From the NCBI GenBank assembly GCA_021811225.1, contig JAJZPJ010000063.1:1-13509 (forward strand): a DNA stretch of 13,509 nucleotides, given 5' to 3'. A program made the position numbers and the translations under genes. The notes under the pieces were generated by a model, which was given only the letters and a program-made list of their open reading frames with translations, was not told where the DNA came from and did not search any database. This document shows positions 8,035 through 13,509 of this stretch, one piece after another. Within the stretch, counting starts at the first letter, position 1. Each line of letters opens with the position of its first letter. Source of the stretch: Pseudomonadota bacterium (lineage in GTDB: Bacteria; Pseudomonadota; Gammaproteobacteria; Burkholderiales; Rhodocyclaceae).

Positions 8035-9854
8035 GGCGTCGATGTCGGACCAGCCGCGTCGAGGCGAAATTTGACGTAGCTGCCTGGCGCATCCTCGAGC
8101 GCCTTCAGCCTGCCCCTGGCCGGATCGCGCGCGGGCACGCGCTCATCGCCGTTCAGGCCGGCAATCCACTGCTGCCAGTCGTTCCACCACGAACCCGGAT
8201 GCTGCTCCGCCTGCCCGAACCACTGCTCGGGCGTCGCCGGCAATTTCTTCGCGCCGCTCGTCCAGTAGCAATACTTGTTGGCCGTGGGCGGATTGACGAT
8301 GCCGGCGATGTGGCCGGAGCCGCCCAGGACGAAGCGCACCGGCCCCCCGAGCCGCGAGGCGCCGAGATAGGTGCTCTTCCACGGCGCGATGTGGTCCTCG
8401 ACGGTGGAGATGAAATAGCTGGGCACCTTGACCTTGCCCAGGTCGATGGGCACGCCGTTCAGCGCTATCCCGCCCGGCTCCTTGAGCAGGTTCTTCAGGT
8501 ACATATTGCGCAGATAGAAGCTGTGCATCTTATAGGGCATGCGCGTGGAGTCGGAGTTCCAGAACAGCAGATCGAAGGGGAAGGGCTCGCGCCCCATCAG
8601 GTAGTTGTTCACCACGAAGGACCAGATCAGGTCGTTGCCGCGCAGCAGGTTGAAGGTGCCGGCCATCTCCGAGCCTTCGAGATAACCGCGCTGCGCCATC
8701 TTCTTTTCCAGGCTGGCCACCTGCTCCTCGTCGATGAACACGCCCAGTTCGCCCGGAATCGAGAAGTCGAGCAGGGCGACGAAGAAGGTGGCCGAGACGA
8801 TGCGCCTGTCCTTCTTGGCCGCGAGGTAGCCCAGCGCCGAACCGAGCAGGGTGCCGCCCAGACAGTAGCCGATCAGGTTCACCTCCTGCTCGCCGGTCTG
8901 CCGGCAGACGGCGTCGAGTGCCGCCAGCGCGCCCTCGTTCAGGTAATCCTCGAAGCCCTTCTGGGCCAGCCTGGCATCGGGATTGACCCAGGAGACCACG
9001 AACACCGTGTGGCCCTGGTCGGTGGCCCACTTGATGAAGGAGTTGGCTGCGCGCAGGTCGAGGATGTAGTACTTGTTGATCCAGGGCGGAATGATCAGGA
9101 GCGGCCGCCGGAACTGCTCGCGGGTGGTCGGCGAGAATTGCAGCAGCTGGATCAGTTCGTTCTGGAACACCACCTTGCCCGGCGTGGTCGCGACGTTGCG
9201 GCCCAGCTCGAAGGCCGACGGGTCGGTCATCTTGATGTGCAACTGGCCGTCGCCCTCCTCGATGTCGCGCAACAGATTGTTGAAGCCCTTGAGCAGGTTC
9301 TGGCCGTGGCTCCTGACGGTCTCGCGCAGCACCTCGGGATTGGTCAGGGCGAAATTCGAGGGCGACAGCGCGTCGATGAACTGGCGGGTGAAGAAATTCA
9401 CCTTCTTGTGCGTGATCTCGGGCAGATCCTCGACCCCGCTCACCGCATCGTGGATGTGGCGGGCGGTGATCAGGTAGGACTGCTTGATGAAGTCGAACAG
9501 GAAGTGCTCCTCCCATTCGCTGTCCCTGAAGCGGTTGTCGCCCTTGGCCGGCTGGGCCAGCGCCGGCGGATGCAGGCCGGCGAAGCGCATCGCCGAGTGC
9601 TGCCAGAGCGAGAGATAGTCCCACACCAGGCTCATCTGCGCCTGGGCCAGTTGGTAGGGATTGGCGAGCATCTTGGCCATCATGTCCATGAAGGCCTGGG
9701 CGATGCCCAGCTCGTCGCTGGGGGCGGCGGCGCCCTGCTTCAGCTGGCGCTGGATATGTTCGGCGAGCAGCTTGGAAGCGCGCTGCGCCACCTCGGCGTA
9801 GGTCGTGGCGAGTTCCTGCGGATCGGGAAGTTGCGGGCTCGGGACGTTGCTCAT
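8031..9854 (-). CDS. phaC: Class I poly(R)-hydroxyalkanoic acid synthase
   Basis: Polymerises (R)-3-hydroxyacyl-CoA, usually 3-hydroxybutyryl-CoA, into PHA on the surface of cytoplasmic granules. The 607-aa length fits class I synthases. The N-terminal domain covers about 1-200 and the alpha/beta-hydrolase catalytic domain follows. The PhaC box is GYCLGG, with catalytic Cys331. The other triad members are Asp487 in STVEDHIAPW and His515 in GGSGHIAG. Family blocks LLIIPPWINKYYILDL and FVVSWVNPD are present. ATG 9854 is preceded by GAGGGG with 8-nt spacing. It begins 18 bp after the MBL-fold gene, and its stop overlaps the presumed PIN start. No phaA, phaB, phasin or phaR gene is adjacent in the window, so monomer supply must be encoded elsewhere. 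Confidence 0.97.
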   Translation of the reverse strand: MSNVPSPQLPDPQELATTYAEVAQRASKLLAEHIQRQLKQGAAAPSDELGIAQAFMDMMAKMLANPYQLAQAQMSLVWDYLSLWQHSAMRFAGLHPPALAQPAKGDNRFRDSEWEEHFLFDFIKQSYLITARHIHDAVSGVEDLPEITHKKVNFFTRQFIDALSPSNFALTNPEVLRETVRSHGQNLLKGFNNLLRDIEEGDGQLHIKMTDPSAFELGRNVATTPGKVVFQNELIQLLQFSPTTREQFRRPLLIIPPWINKYYILDLRAANSFIKWATDQGHTVFVVSWVNPDARLAQKGFEDYLNEGALAALDAVCRQTGEQEVNLIGYCLGGTLLGSALGYLAAKKDRRIVSATFFVALLDFSIPGELGVFIDEEQVASLEKKMAQRGYLEGSEMAGTFNLLRGNDLIWSFVVNNYLMGREPFPFDLLFWNSDSTRMPYKMHSFYLRNMYLKNLLKEPGGIALNGVPIDLGKVKVPSYFISTVEDHIAPWKSTYLGASRLGGPVRFVLGGSGHIAGIVNPPTANKYCYWTSGAKKLPATPEQWFGQAEQHPGSWWNDWQQWIAGLNGDERVPARDPARGRLKALEDAPGSYVKFRLDAAGPTSTP

Positions 9855-9872
9855 GACGGATACCCCTCGGAT

Positions 9873-10901
9873 TCAGGACGCAGCGATGAAACGCGTGCAC
9901 TGCTCATCGCCAATTCGCGCGAGCGCCCCCGACTGTTCCAGGTAGTTGAGGTGGGCCATCGCCTCGCCCATCGCGAACATGGTCTGGTGCGCGTCGGTGA
10001 TCTCGCGCGGGAACAGCACCGGGATCAGTTCGGCCGCCGACTTCGGCGACCTGCAGGCTTTGAGCAGATCGGCGCAGCGCTCGCGGTGGTGCGCCTCCAG
10101 CTCGGCGATGCGATGATGCAGGCCGCGGAACGGGCGGCCGTGCGAGGGCAGCACCAGCGTGTCGGCGGGCAGCTCCTTGAAGCCGGCGATGGCGTCGAGG
10201 AACAGCCCGAGCGGATTGCCGTCCGGGTTCGGGGCGATCACGCTCATGTTGGTCGAGATGCGCGGCAGCAGCATGTCGCCCGAGATCAGTAGCCGCAGTT
10301 CCTCGCAATACAAGGCGGCGTGCTCGGGCGAATGGCCGTAGCCGATGATGACGCGCCAGGCGTGGGCGCCGATCGCGATGTCCTCGTTCGGGAACAGGCG
10401 GCGATAGGTGGCGGGGATTTCCGGCACCACCTTTTTATAGACATTGCCGCGCCGGGCCAGCGCTTCCAGCCAGGCCTCCTCGAGGCCGTGGCGCCGAAAC
10501 AGCTCCAGCATCGCAGCAATGCCGAAATTGCCGATCTGCGCGTGGATCATCTGCGCCGTCGCGTACTCGCCCAGGGTGATCGCCAGCGGCGCGCCGCTCT
10601 CCCGCTCCAGCCAGGCGGACAGGCCGAGATGGTCGGGATGGCAGTGGGTGACGATCTGGCGCCTGAGCGGATGCTCGGGCAGCAGACGGCGCCAGCAGCT
10701 CTTGATGTCATCGGTGGCAACGCCGGTGTCCACCGTCGTCCACAGCGCGCGCCCGGAAGCGCTTATGCCGTCCCGGAGCAGCCAGAGATTGATGTGATCG
10801 AGCGCGAAGGGCAGCGGCATGCGCACCCAGCGCAGGCCGGGCAATACTTCGATGGTGGCGCCCGCTTCGGGCAGGTGTTCGAACGGATAACTGAGAGACA
10901 T
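9873..10901 (-). CDS. MBL-fold metallo-hydrolase upstream of phaC
   Basis: Metallo-beta-lactamase-fold hydrolase, 342 aa, with no signal peptide, so presumably cytosolic. Metal ligands follow the family pattern: THCHPDH with H86, H88, D90 and H91, then H190 in GYGHSPEH, D209 in ISGDMLL, and H254 in LPSHGRPF. A C-terminal helical region at about 262-330 (HHRIAELEAHHRERC ... AMAHLNYLEQSGAL) resembles the LACTB2-like subgroup with its winged-helix-like tail. The substrate is not evident. Being first in a tight unit with phaC (18-bp gap) suggests a link to PHA or acyl-CoA thioester metabolism, perhaps a thioesterase, but this is inference. The start at ATG 10901 has no clear Shine-Dalgarno sequence. 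It is divergent from the MerR gene across 172 bp. Confidence 0.9.
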   Translation of the reverse strand: MSLSYPFEHLPEAGATIEVLPGLRWVRMPLPFALDHINLWLLRDGISASGRALWTTVDTGVATDDIKSCWRRLLPEHPLRRQIVTHCHPDHLGLSAWLERESGAPLAITLGEYATAQMIHAQIGNFGIAAMLELFRRHGLEEAWLEALARRGNVYKKVVPEIPATYRRLFPNEDIAIGAHAWRVIIGYGHSPEHAALYCEELRLLISGDMLLPRISTNMSVIAPNPDGNPLGLFLDAIAGFKELPADTLVLPSHGRPFRGLHHRIAELEAHHRERCADLLKACRSPKSAAELIPVLFPREITDAHQTMFAMGEAMAHLNYLEQSGALARIGDEQCTRFIAAS

Positions 10902-10976
10902 GTCGGGGTTCCGGTGGTCGATGGCCGGCCAGGATTGCGCCGGGCGGGAAAATCTGTTTAACTTTCAAACGCCAGC

Positions 10977-10992
10977 CGTCGATTAATTGACG
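10977..10992. promoter_or_regulatory. Near-perfect 16-bp palindrome in the MBL/merR divergent region
   Basis: CGTC-G-ATTAAT-T-GACG is symmetric except for one base pair. It lies 75 bp beyond the MBL start and 81 bp before the merR ATG, and contains TTGACG, a hexamer also found in the 28-bp operator downstream of merR. It could be a weaker autoregulatory site for the MerR protein. No convincing -10/-35 pair could be assigned for either divergent gene in the 172-bp region 10902-11073. Confidence 0.35.
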
Positions 10993-11073
10993 AGCATTCT
11001 ACCCGATCGCGGTCCGTCTATTGCACCGCAGCAAGACGGGCGCAGATCCCGCAAGCCCACGCCGGAACCGGAA

Positions 11074-11484
11074 ATGAAAGAGCCCACCTTCACCATCACC
11101 GAACTGTCGCGCGACTTCGACATCACCCCGCGCACCATCCGCTATTACGAGCATCAGGGCCTGCTCTTCCCGCAGCGCGCCGGTCAGCAGCGGATCTACA
11201 CCAAGCGCGACCGCACCCGCCTGAAGCTGGCGCTGCGCGGCAAGCGCCTGGGGCTCTCCCTGGCCGAGATCAAGGACCTGATCGGCATGTACAACACGGC
11301 GCGGGACCAGACTCCCCAGCTGGCGAGCTTCCTCGCGGCGCTGACCAAGCGCAAGGCCTCGCTGGAACAGCAGCGCGAGGACATCGAGGCGGTGCTCGCC
11401 GAGATCAACGGCTTCGAGGAACAGTGCCGGCGCATCCTCGGCAGCGACGATTCGCCTCAGGGCGGCTCGCAACGTGCCGCCTGA
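11074..11484 (+). CDS. liuR: MerR-family transcriptional regulator, LiuR-like
   Basis: DNA-binding regulator, 136 aa from ATG 11074 (MKEPTFTITELSRDFDITPRTIRYYEHQGLL). The MerR winged helix-turn-helix covers about residues 5-73, including RTIRYYEHQGLL, the wing AGQQRIYTKRD and RGKRLGLSLAEIKDLIGMY. A dimerisation coiled coil follows at about 83-121. There is no cysteine-rich metal-binding loop of the MerR/CueR kind, which favours a metabolite ligand. It lies directly upstream of the thioesterase and isovaleryl-CoA dehydrogenase genes, the place where LiuR is found in proteobacterial leucine degradation clusters. An in-frame TTG at 10987 would add 29 low-complexity residues and is rejected. A weak purine-rich ribosome binding site (GGAACCGGAA) precedes the ATG. 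The family is certain; the LiuR name rests on context and overall resemblance. Confidence 0.88.
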   Translation: MKEPTFTITELSRDFDITPRTIRYYEHQGLLFPQRAGQQRIYTKRDRTRLKLALRGKRLGLSLAEIKDLIGMYNTARDQTPQLASFLAALTKRKASLEQQREDIEAVLAEINGFEEQCRRILGSDDSPQGGSQRAA

Positions 11485-11502
11485 GCCTTTGTCCGGGGCG
11501 GA

Positions 11503-11530
11503 AAGTTGACGTTGACGTCAACGTCAACTT
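11503..11530. promoter_or_regulatory. Perfect 28-bp palindromic operator, likely LiuR site
   Basis: The sequence is AA-(GTTGAC)x2-(GTCAAC)x2-TT and is exactly self-complementary over 28 bp, centred between 11516 and 11517. It sits 18 bp after the merR stop and 23 bp before the thioesterase start, overlapping the presumed -35 and spacer of the promoter. That is where MerR-family regulators bind. The tandem hexamers give two nested half-sites per arm. The cognate regulator is inferred from adjacency. Confidence 0.8.
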
Positions 11531-11535
11531 ACAAT
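11506..11535 (+). promoter_or_regulatory. Probable promoter of the thioesterase-ivd-thiolase operon
   Basis: TTGACG (11506-11511) as -35 and TACAAT (11530-11535) as -10 are separated by 18 bp, slightly longer than the ideal 17, as is common for MerR-controlled promoters. The palindromic operator overlaps the -35, the whole spacer and the first base of the -10. The predicted transcription start is near 11542, just at the Shine-Dalgarno sequence, so the 5' leader would be very short. A second TTGACG at 11512 would leave too short a spacer. Confidence 0.6.
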
Positions 11536-11553
11536 CGCCTAGGGAGGAGTTCC

Positions 11554-12057
11554 TTGGACAGCTTCTTGAACACCGAACCACCGCGGTTCGAAACGCGCGA
11601 CCCGGACTGGGCGGGAAAGGTGCGACAGAGTTTCGCGCGTCAGGGCGTGATGGCGCTCCTGGGCGCCGAACTCGCCCATCTGGAACCCGGCCGCTGCGCG
11701 ATCCGCCTGCGCCACCGTCCCGAACTCACCCAGCAGCACGGCTACTTCCACGCCGGCATCATCAGCACCGTCATCGATAGCGCCGGCGGTTACGCCGGCT
11801 TCAGCCTGATGCCGGCGGGCAGCAGCGTGCTCACCGTCGAATACAAGCTCAACCTGCTCGCCCCCGGCGACGGCGAGTGGCTGATCGCGGTCGGCGAGGT
11901 GGTGAAACCCGGCAAGAATCTGGTCATCGCGCGCGGCGACGTCTATGTCGAGCGGGCCGGCGTGAGCACCCGCTGCGCCATCATGCAGCAGACCCTGATG
12001 ACCATGCACGGCAGGGAAGACCTTCCCCCCACGCCCCCTTCCCAGGGAAGGGGGTGA
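11554..12057 (+). CDS. PaaI-family hotdog-fold acyl-CoA thioesterase
   Basis: Hotdog thioesterase predicted to hydrolyse acyl-CoA in the cytosol, 167 aa from TTG 11554 (DSFLNTEPPRFETRDPDW). The start is set by a strong Shine-Dalgarno sequence AGGGAGGAG at 11541-11549; a longer reading from 11506 would translate the operator. The hotdog motif HGYFHAGIISTVIDSAGGYAG (from residue 62) carries the HGxxHAG element and D75, as in PaaI-type enzymes. The strand segments SSVLTVEYKLNLLAP and VYVERAGVSTRCAIMQQTLMTM follow. The last ~14 residues (EDLPPTPPSQGRG) are encoded by a palindromic repeat and are probably not part of the fold. Its position between the MerR gene and isovaleryl-CoA dehydrogenase suggests release of CoA from stalled branched acyl-CoAs. 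The substrate is inferred. Confidence 0.88.
   Translation: MDSFLNTEPPRFETRDPDWAGKVRQSFARQGVMALLGAELAHLEPGRCAIRLRHRPELTQQHGYFHAGIISTVIDSAGGYAGFSLMPAGSSVLTVEYKLNLLAPGDGEWLIAVGEVVKPGKNLVIARGDVYVERAGVSTRCAIMQQTLMTMHGREDLPPTPPSQGRG
12014..12054. repeat. Palindromic REP-like element at the 3' end of the thioesterase gene
   Basis: Two adjacent inverted repeats are present. GGGAAG (12014-12019) pairs with CTTCCC (12022-12027). CCCCCTTCCC (12034-12043) pairs with GGGAAGGGGG (12045-12054) around a single base. The arms are interchangeable (GGGAAG and CTTCCC alternate), so alternative hairpins could form. The element runs up to the stop codon at 12055-12057. The composition resembles intergenic palindromic repeats seen in many proteobacterial genomes, but whether it recurs elsewhere cannot be checked here. 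Confidence 0.6.
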
Positions 12058-12094
12058 CGGTGGTTCGCCCCTGCGGGTCTCCCTGTTCTACACT

Positions 12095-12135
12095 GCCCCG
12101 GCCTCGGGGCGGCCCTTCGCCCGGGGCGCTCGGGC
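12095..12135 (+). repeat. GC-rich hairpins in the leader of isovaleryl-CoA dehydrogenase
   Basis: GCCCCG (12095-12100) and CGGGGC (12105-12110) form a 6-bp stem with a 4-nt loop. GCCCG (12119-12123) and CGGGC (12131-12135) can form a second stem. They lie in the 94-bp gap between the thioesterase stop and the ivd ribosome binding site. No T-tract follows either hairpin, so they are more likely mRNA processing or stability structures than terminators. They may also be chance in GC-rich DNA. Confidence 0.4.
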
Positions 12136-12151
12136 GCAGATCGGAGGAATA

Positions 12152-13306
12152 ATGATCGGACTCAATCACGGCCTCGGCGAAGACATCGAGGCCTTGCGCG
12201 ACACGGTGAAGGCGTTCGCCGACAAGGAGATCGCGCCGCGCGCCGCCGAAATCGACAGGGACAACGAATTCCCGGCCGACCTGTGGCGCAAGCTGGGCGA
12301 GCTGGGCCTGCACGGCATGACCGTGGAGGAGGAGTACGGCGGCGCCAATATGGGCTATCTCGCCCACATCGTCGCCATGGAGGAGATCTCCCGCGCCTCG
12401 GCCAGCGTCGGCCTGTCCTACGGCGCCCACTCCAACCTGTGCGTCAACCAGTTGCGGCGCAACGGCAGCGCGGCGCAGAAGCGCAAATACCTGGCCAAGC
12501 TGATCTCGGGCGAGCATATCGGCGCCCTGGCCATGTCCGAACCCAACGCCGGCTCCGACGTGGTCGGCATGAAGCTGAGAGCCGAGCCGAGGGGCGACCG
12601 CTACCTGCTGAACGGCGCCAAGATGTGGATCACCAACGGCGGCGACGCCGACACCCTGATCGTCTATGCCAAGATCGACGGCGGCGCCATGACCGCCTTC
12701 ATCGTCGAGAAGGGCATGAAGGGTTTTTCCAAGGGCCGCCATCTCGACAAGCTGGGCATGCGCGGCTCCAACACCTATCCGCTGTTCTTCGACGACTGCG
12801 AGGTGCCGGCCGAGAACGTCCTGGGCGGCGCGGGCAAGGGGGTCAAGGTCCTGATGAGCGGCCTCGACTACGAGCGCGCGGTGCTCTCCGGCGGCCCGCT
12901 GGGGATCATGGCGGCGTGCATGGACGCGGTGCTGCCCTACGTCCATCAGCGCAAGCAGTTCGGCCAGGCGATCGGCGAGTTCCAGCTGATGCAGGGCAAG
13001 CTCGCCGACCTGTACTCGACCTGGCAGGCCTGCCGCGCCTACGTCTATGCGGTCGGCCGCGCCTGCGACCGCCAGGATCACGCGCGCAGCCTGCGCAAGG
13101 ATGCCGCCGGCGCGATCCTGTACGCCGCCGAGAAGGCCACCTGGATGGCCGGCGAGGCGATCCAGACGCTGGGCGGCAACGGCTACATCAACGACTACCC
13201 GGTCGGCCGCCTGTGGCGCGACGCCAAGCTCTATGAAATCGGGGCGGGCACCTCGGAAATCCGCAGGATGCTGATCGGCCGCGAACTCTTTTCGGAGACA
13301 TCATGA
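12152..13306 (+). CDS. liuA: Isovaleryl-CoA dehydrogenase
   Basis: FAD-dependent acyl-CoA dehydrogenase that converts isovaleryl-CoA to 3-methylcrotonyl-CoA in leucine breakdown, passing electrons to ETF. It has 384 aa. Family blocks are LSYGAHSNLCVNQL (88-101), the FAD/substrate segment ALAMSEPNAGSDVVGMKLRA, MWITNG, and RKQFGQAIGEFQLMQGKLAD. The substrate class is supported by the catalytic base: isovaleryl-CoA dehydrogenases carry the Glu in the internal SGLDYER helix (E241 here), and have Ala rather than Glu at the usual C-terminal position (A365 in YEIGAGTSEI). A ribosome binding site GGAGG lies 4 nt before ATG 12152. The stop overlaps the thiolase start (ATGA), so translation is coupled. 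Regulation by the upstream MerR protein through the 28-bp operator is likely. Confidence 0.95.
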   Translation: MIGLNHGLGEDIEALRDTVKAFADKEIAPRAAEIDRDNEFPADLWRKLGELGLHGMTVEEEYGGANMGYLAHIVAMEEISRASASVGLSYGAHSNLCVNQLRRNGSAAQKRKYLAKLISGEHIGALAMSEPNAGSDVVGMKLRAEPRGDRYLLNGAKMWITNGGDADTLIVYAKIDGGAMTAFIVEKGMKGFSKGRHLDKLGMRGSNTYPLFFDDCEVPAENVLGGAGKGVKVLMSGLDYERAVLSGGPLGIMAACMDAVLPYVHQRKQFGQAIGEFQLMQGKLADLYSTWQACRAYVYAVGRACDRQDHARSLRKDAAGAILYAAEKATWMAGEAIQTLGGNGYINDYPVGRLWRDAKLYEIGAGTSEIRRMLIGRELFSETS

Positions 13307-13509
13307 GTCAAAATCCCGTCGTCATCGTAGCCGCCGCCCGCACCGCCATGGGCGGCTTCCTCGGCGAGCTCGCCGGCCTCTCCGCGGCGCAGCTGGGCGC
13401 GGCGGCGATCGCCGCCGCGATCGCCCGCGCCGGCTTGCCGGCCGAGGCGGTCGAGGAGGTGATCATGGGCTGCGTGCTCCCTGCCGGCCAGGGCCAGGCC
13501 CCGGCGCGC
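13303..13509 (+). CDS. Acetyl-CoA C-acyltransferase (thiolase), 5' part only
   Basis: First 69 codons of a thiolase, cut by the window end. The N-terminus MSQNPVVIVAAARTAMGGFLGEL, followed by GAAAIAAAIARAGL and EEVIMGCVLPAGQGQAPAR, is characteristic of biosynthetic-type acetyl-CoA acetyltransferases. The nucleophilic Cys expected near residue 90 lies outside the window. The ATG overlaps the liuA stop by 4 bp. In the liu context it would handle the acetoacetyl-CoA/acetyl-CoA end of leucine degradation, and it could also feed PHA monomer synthesis. The exact substrate specificity cannot be judged from this fragment. Confidence 0.93.
   Translation, partial: MSQNPVVIVAAARTAMGGFLGELAGLSAAQLGAAAIAAAIARAGLPAEAVEEVIMGCVLPAGQGQAPAR

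Noticed and set aside
7902..10292. Plus-strand open frame of 796 codons opposite phaC and the MBL gene
   Set aside because: Antisense to two clear genes. Low-complexity composition typical of a shadow frame in GC-rich DNA.
10987..11073. Alternative merR start at TTG 10987
   Set aside because: The added 29 residues are not MerR-like. The winged helix begins normally after ATG 11074.
11981..13081. Minus-strand open frame of 366 codons opposite liuA
   Set aside because: Shadow of isovaleryl-CoA dehydrogenase, whose catalytic residues are all in place on the plus strand.

Overview
The window looks like chromosomal DNA from a GC-rich betaproteobacterium, most likely of a Rhodocyclales or Nitrosomonadales type. 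This is inferred from the strongly GC-biased coding sequence, HslV with the short MEQYHG propeptide, the order argS / SPOR protein / dsbA, a class I PHA synthase, and a MerR-controlled isovalerate/leucine degradation cluster. No rRNA, tRNA, CRISPR array, insertion sequence or phage gene was found. Nearly all of the DNA is explained by recognisable genes.

Layout. (1) Bases 1-3778, minus strand, transcribed from 3778 towards 1: ubiB (ubiquinone biosynthesis kinase-like protein), hslV and hslU (ATP-dependent HslVU protease) and a periplasmic PCu(A)C copper chaperone cut by the window edge. They are separated by 14-31 bp and probably form one operon. (2) Bases 3779-3892: divergent intergenic region with a perfect TATAAT box for argS. 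(3) Bases 3893-7580, plus strand: argS, an FtsN-like SPOR-domain membrane protein, and two tandem dsbA-type thiol:disulfide oxidoreductases. (4) Bases 7591-10901, minus strand: an MBL-fold hydrolase, class I phaC, and a PIN-domain protein whose start is unusual. All three are tightly packed. (5) Bases 10902-13509, plus strand: a MerR-family regulator (LiuR-like), a PaaI-type hotdog thioesterase, isovaleryl-CoA dehydrogenase, and the first 69 codons of a thiolase. This is the beginning of a leucine/isovalerate degradation (liu) operon.

The groups reflect core physiology: proteostasis, quinone synthesis, translation, envelope disulfide formation, carbon storage and acyl-CoA catabolism. PHA synthesis and the liu cluster meet at the CoA-thioester pool, since leucine breakdown yields acetyl-CoA and acetoacetate, from which PHA monomers can be made.

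The most notable sequence signal is a perfect 28-bp palindrome at 11503-11530. It is built from two GTTGAC and two GTCAAC hexamers, lies in the promoter of the thioesterase-ivd-thiolase operon, and is the likely operator of the MerR protein encoded just upstream. Other points worth a look are the PIN gene that lacks ATG/GTG/TTG before its first catalytic Asp, a 30-nt exact match between the tandem dsbA genes, and a palindromic element that encodes the C-terminal tail of the thioesterase. I do not see a clearly new multi-gene system here; the region is mostly ordinary.
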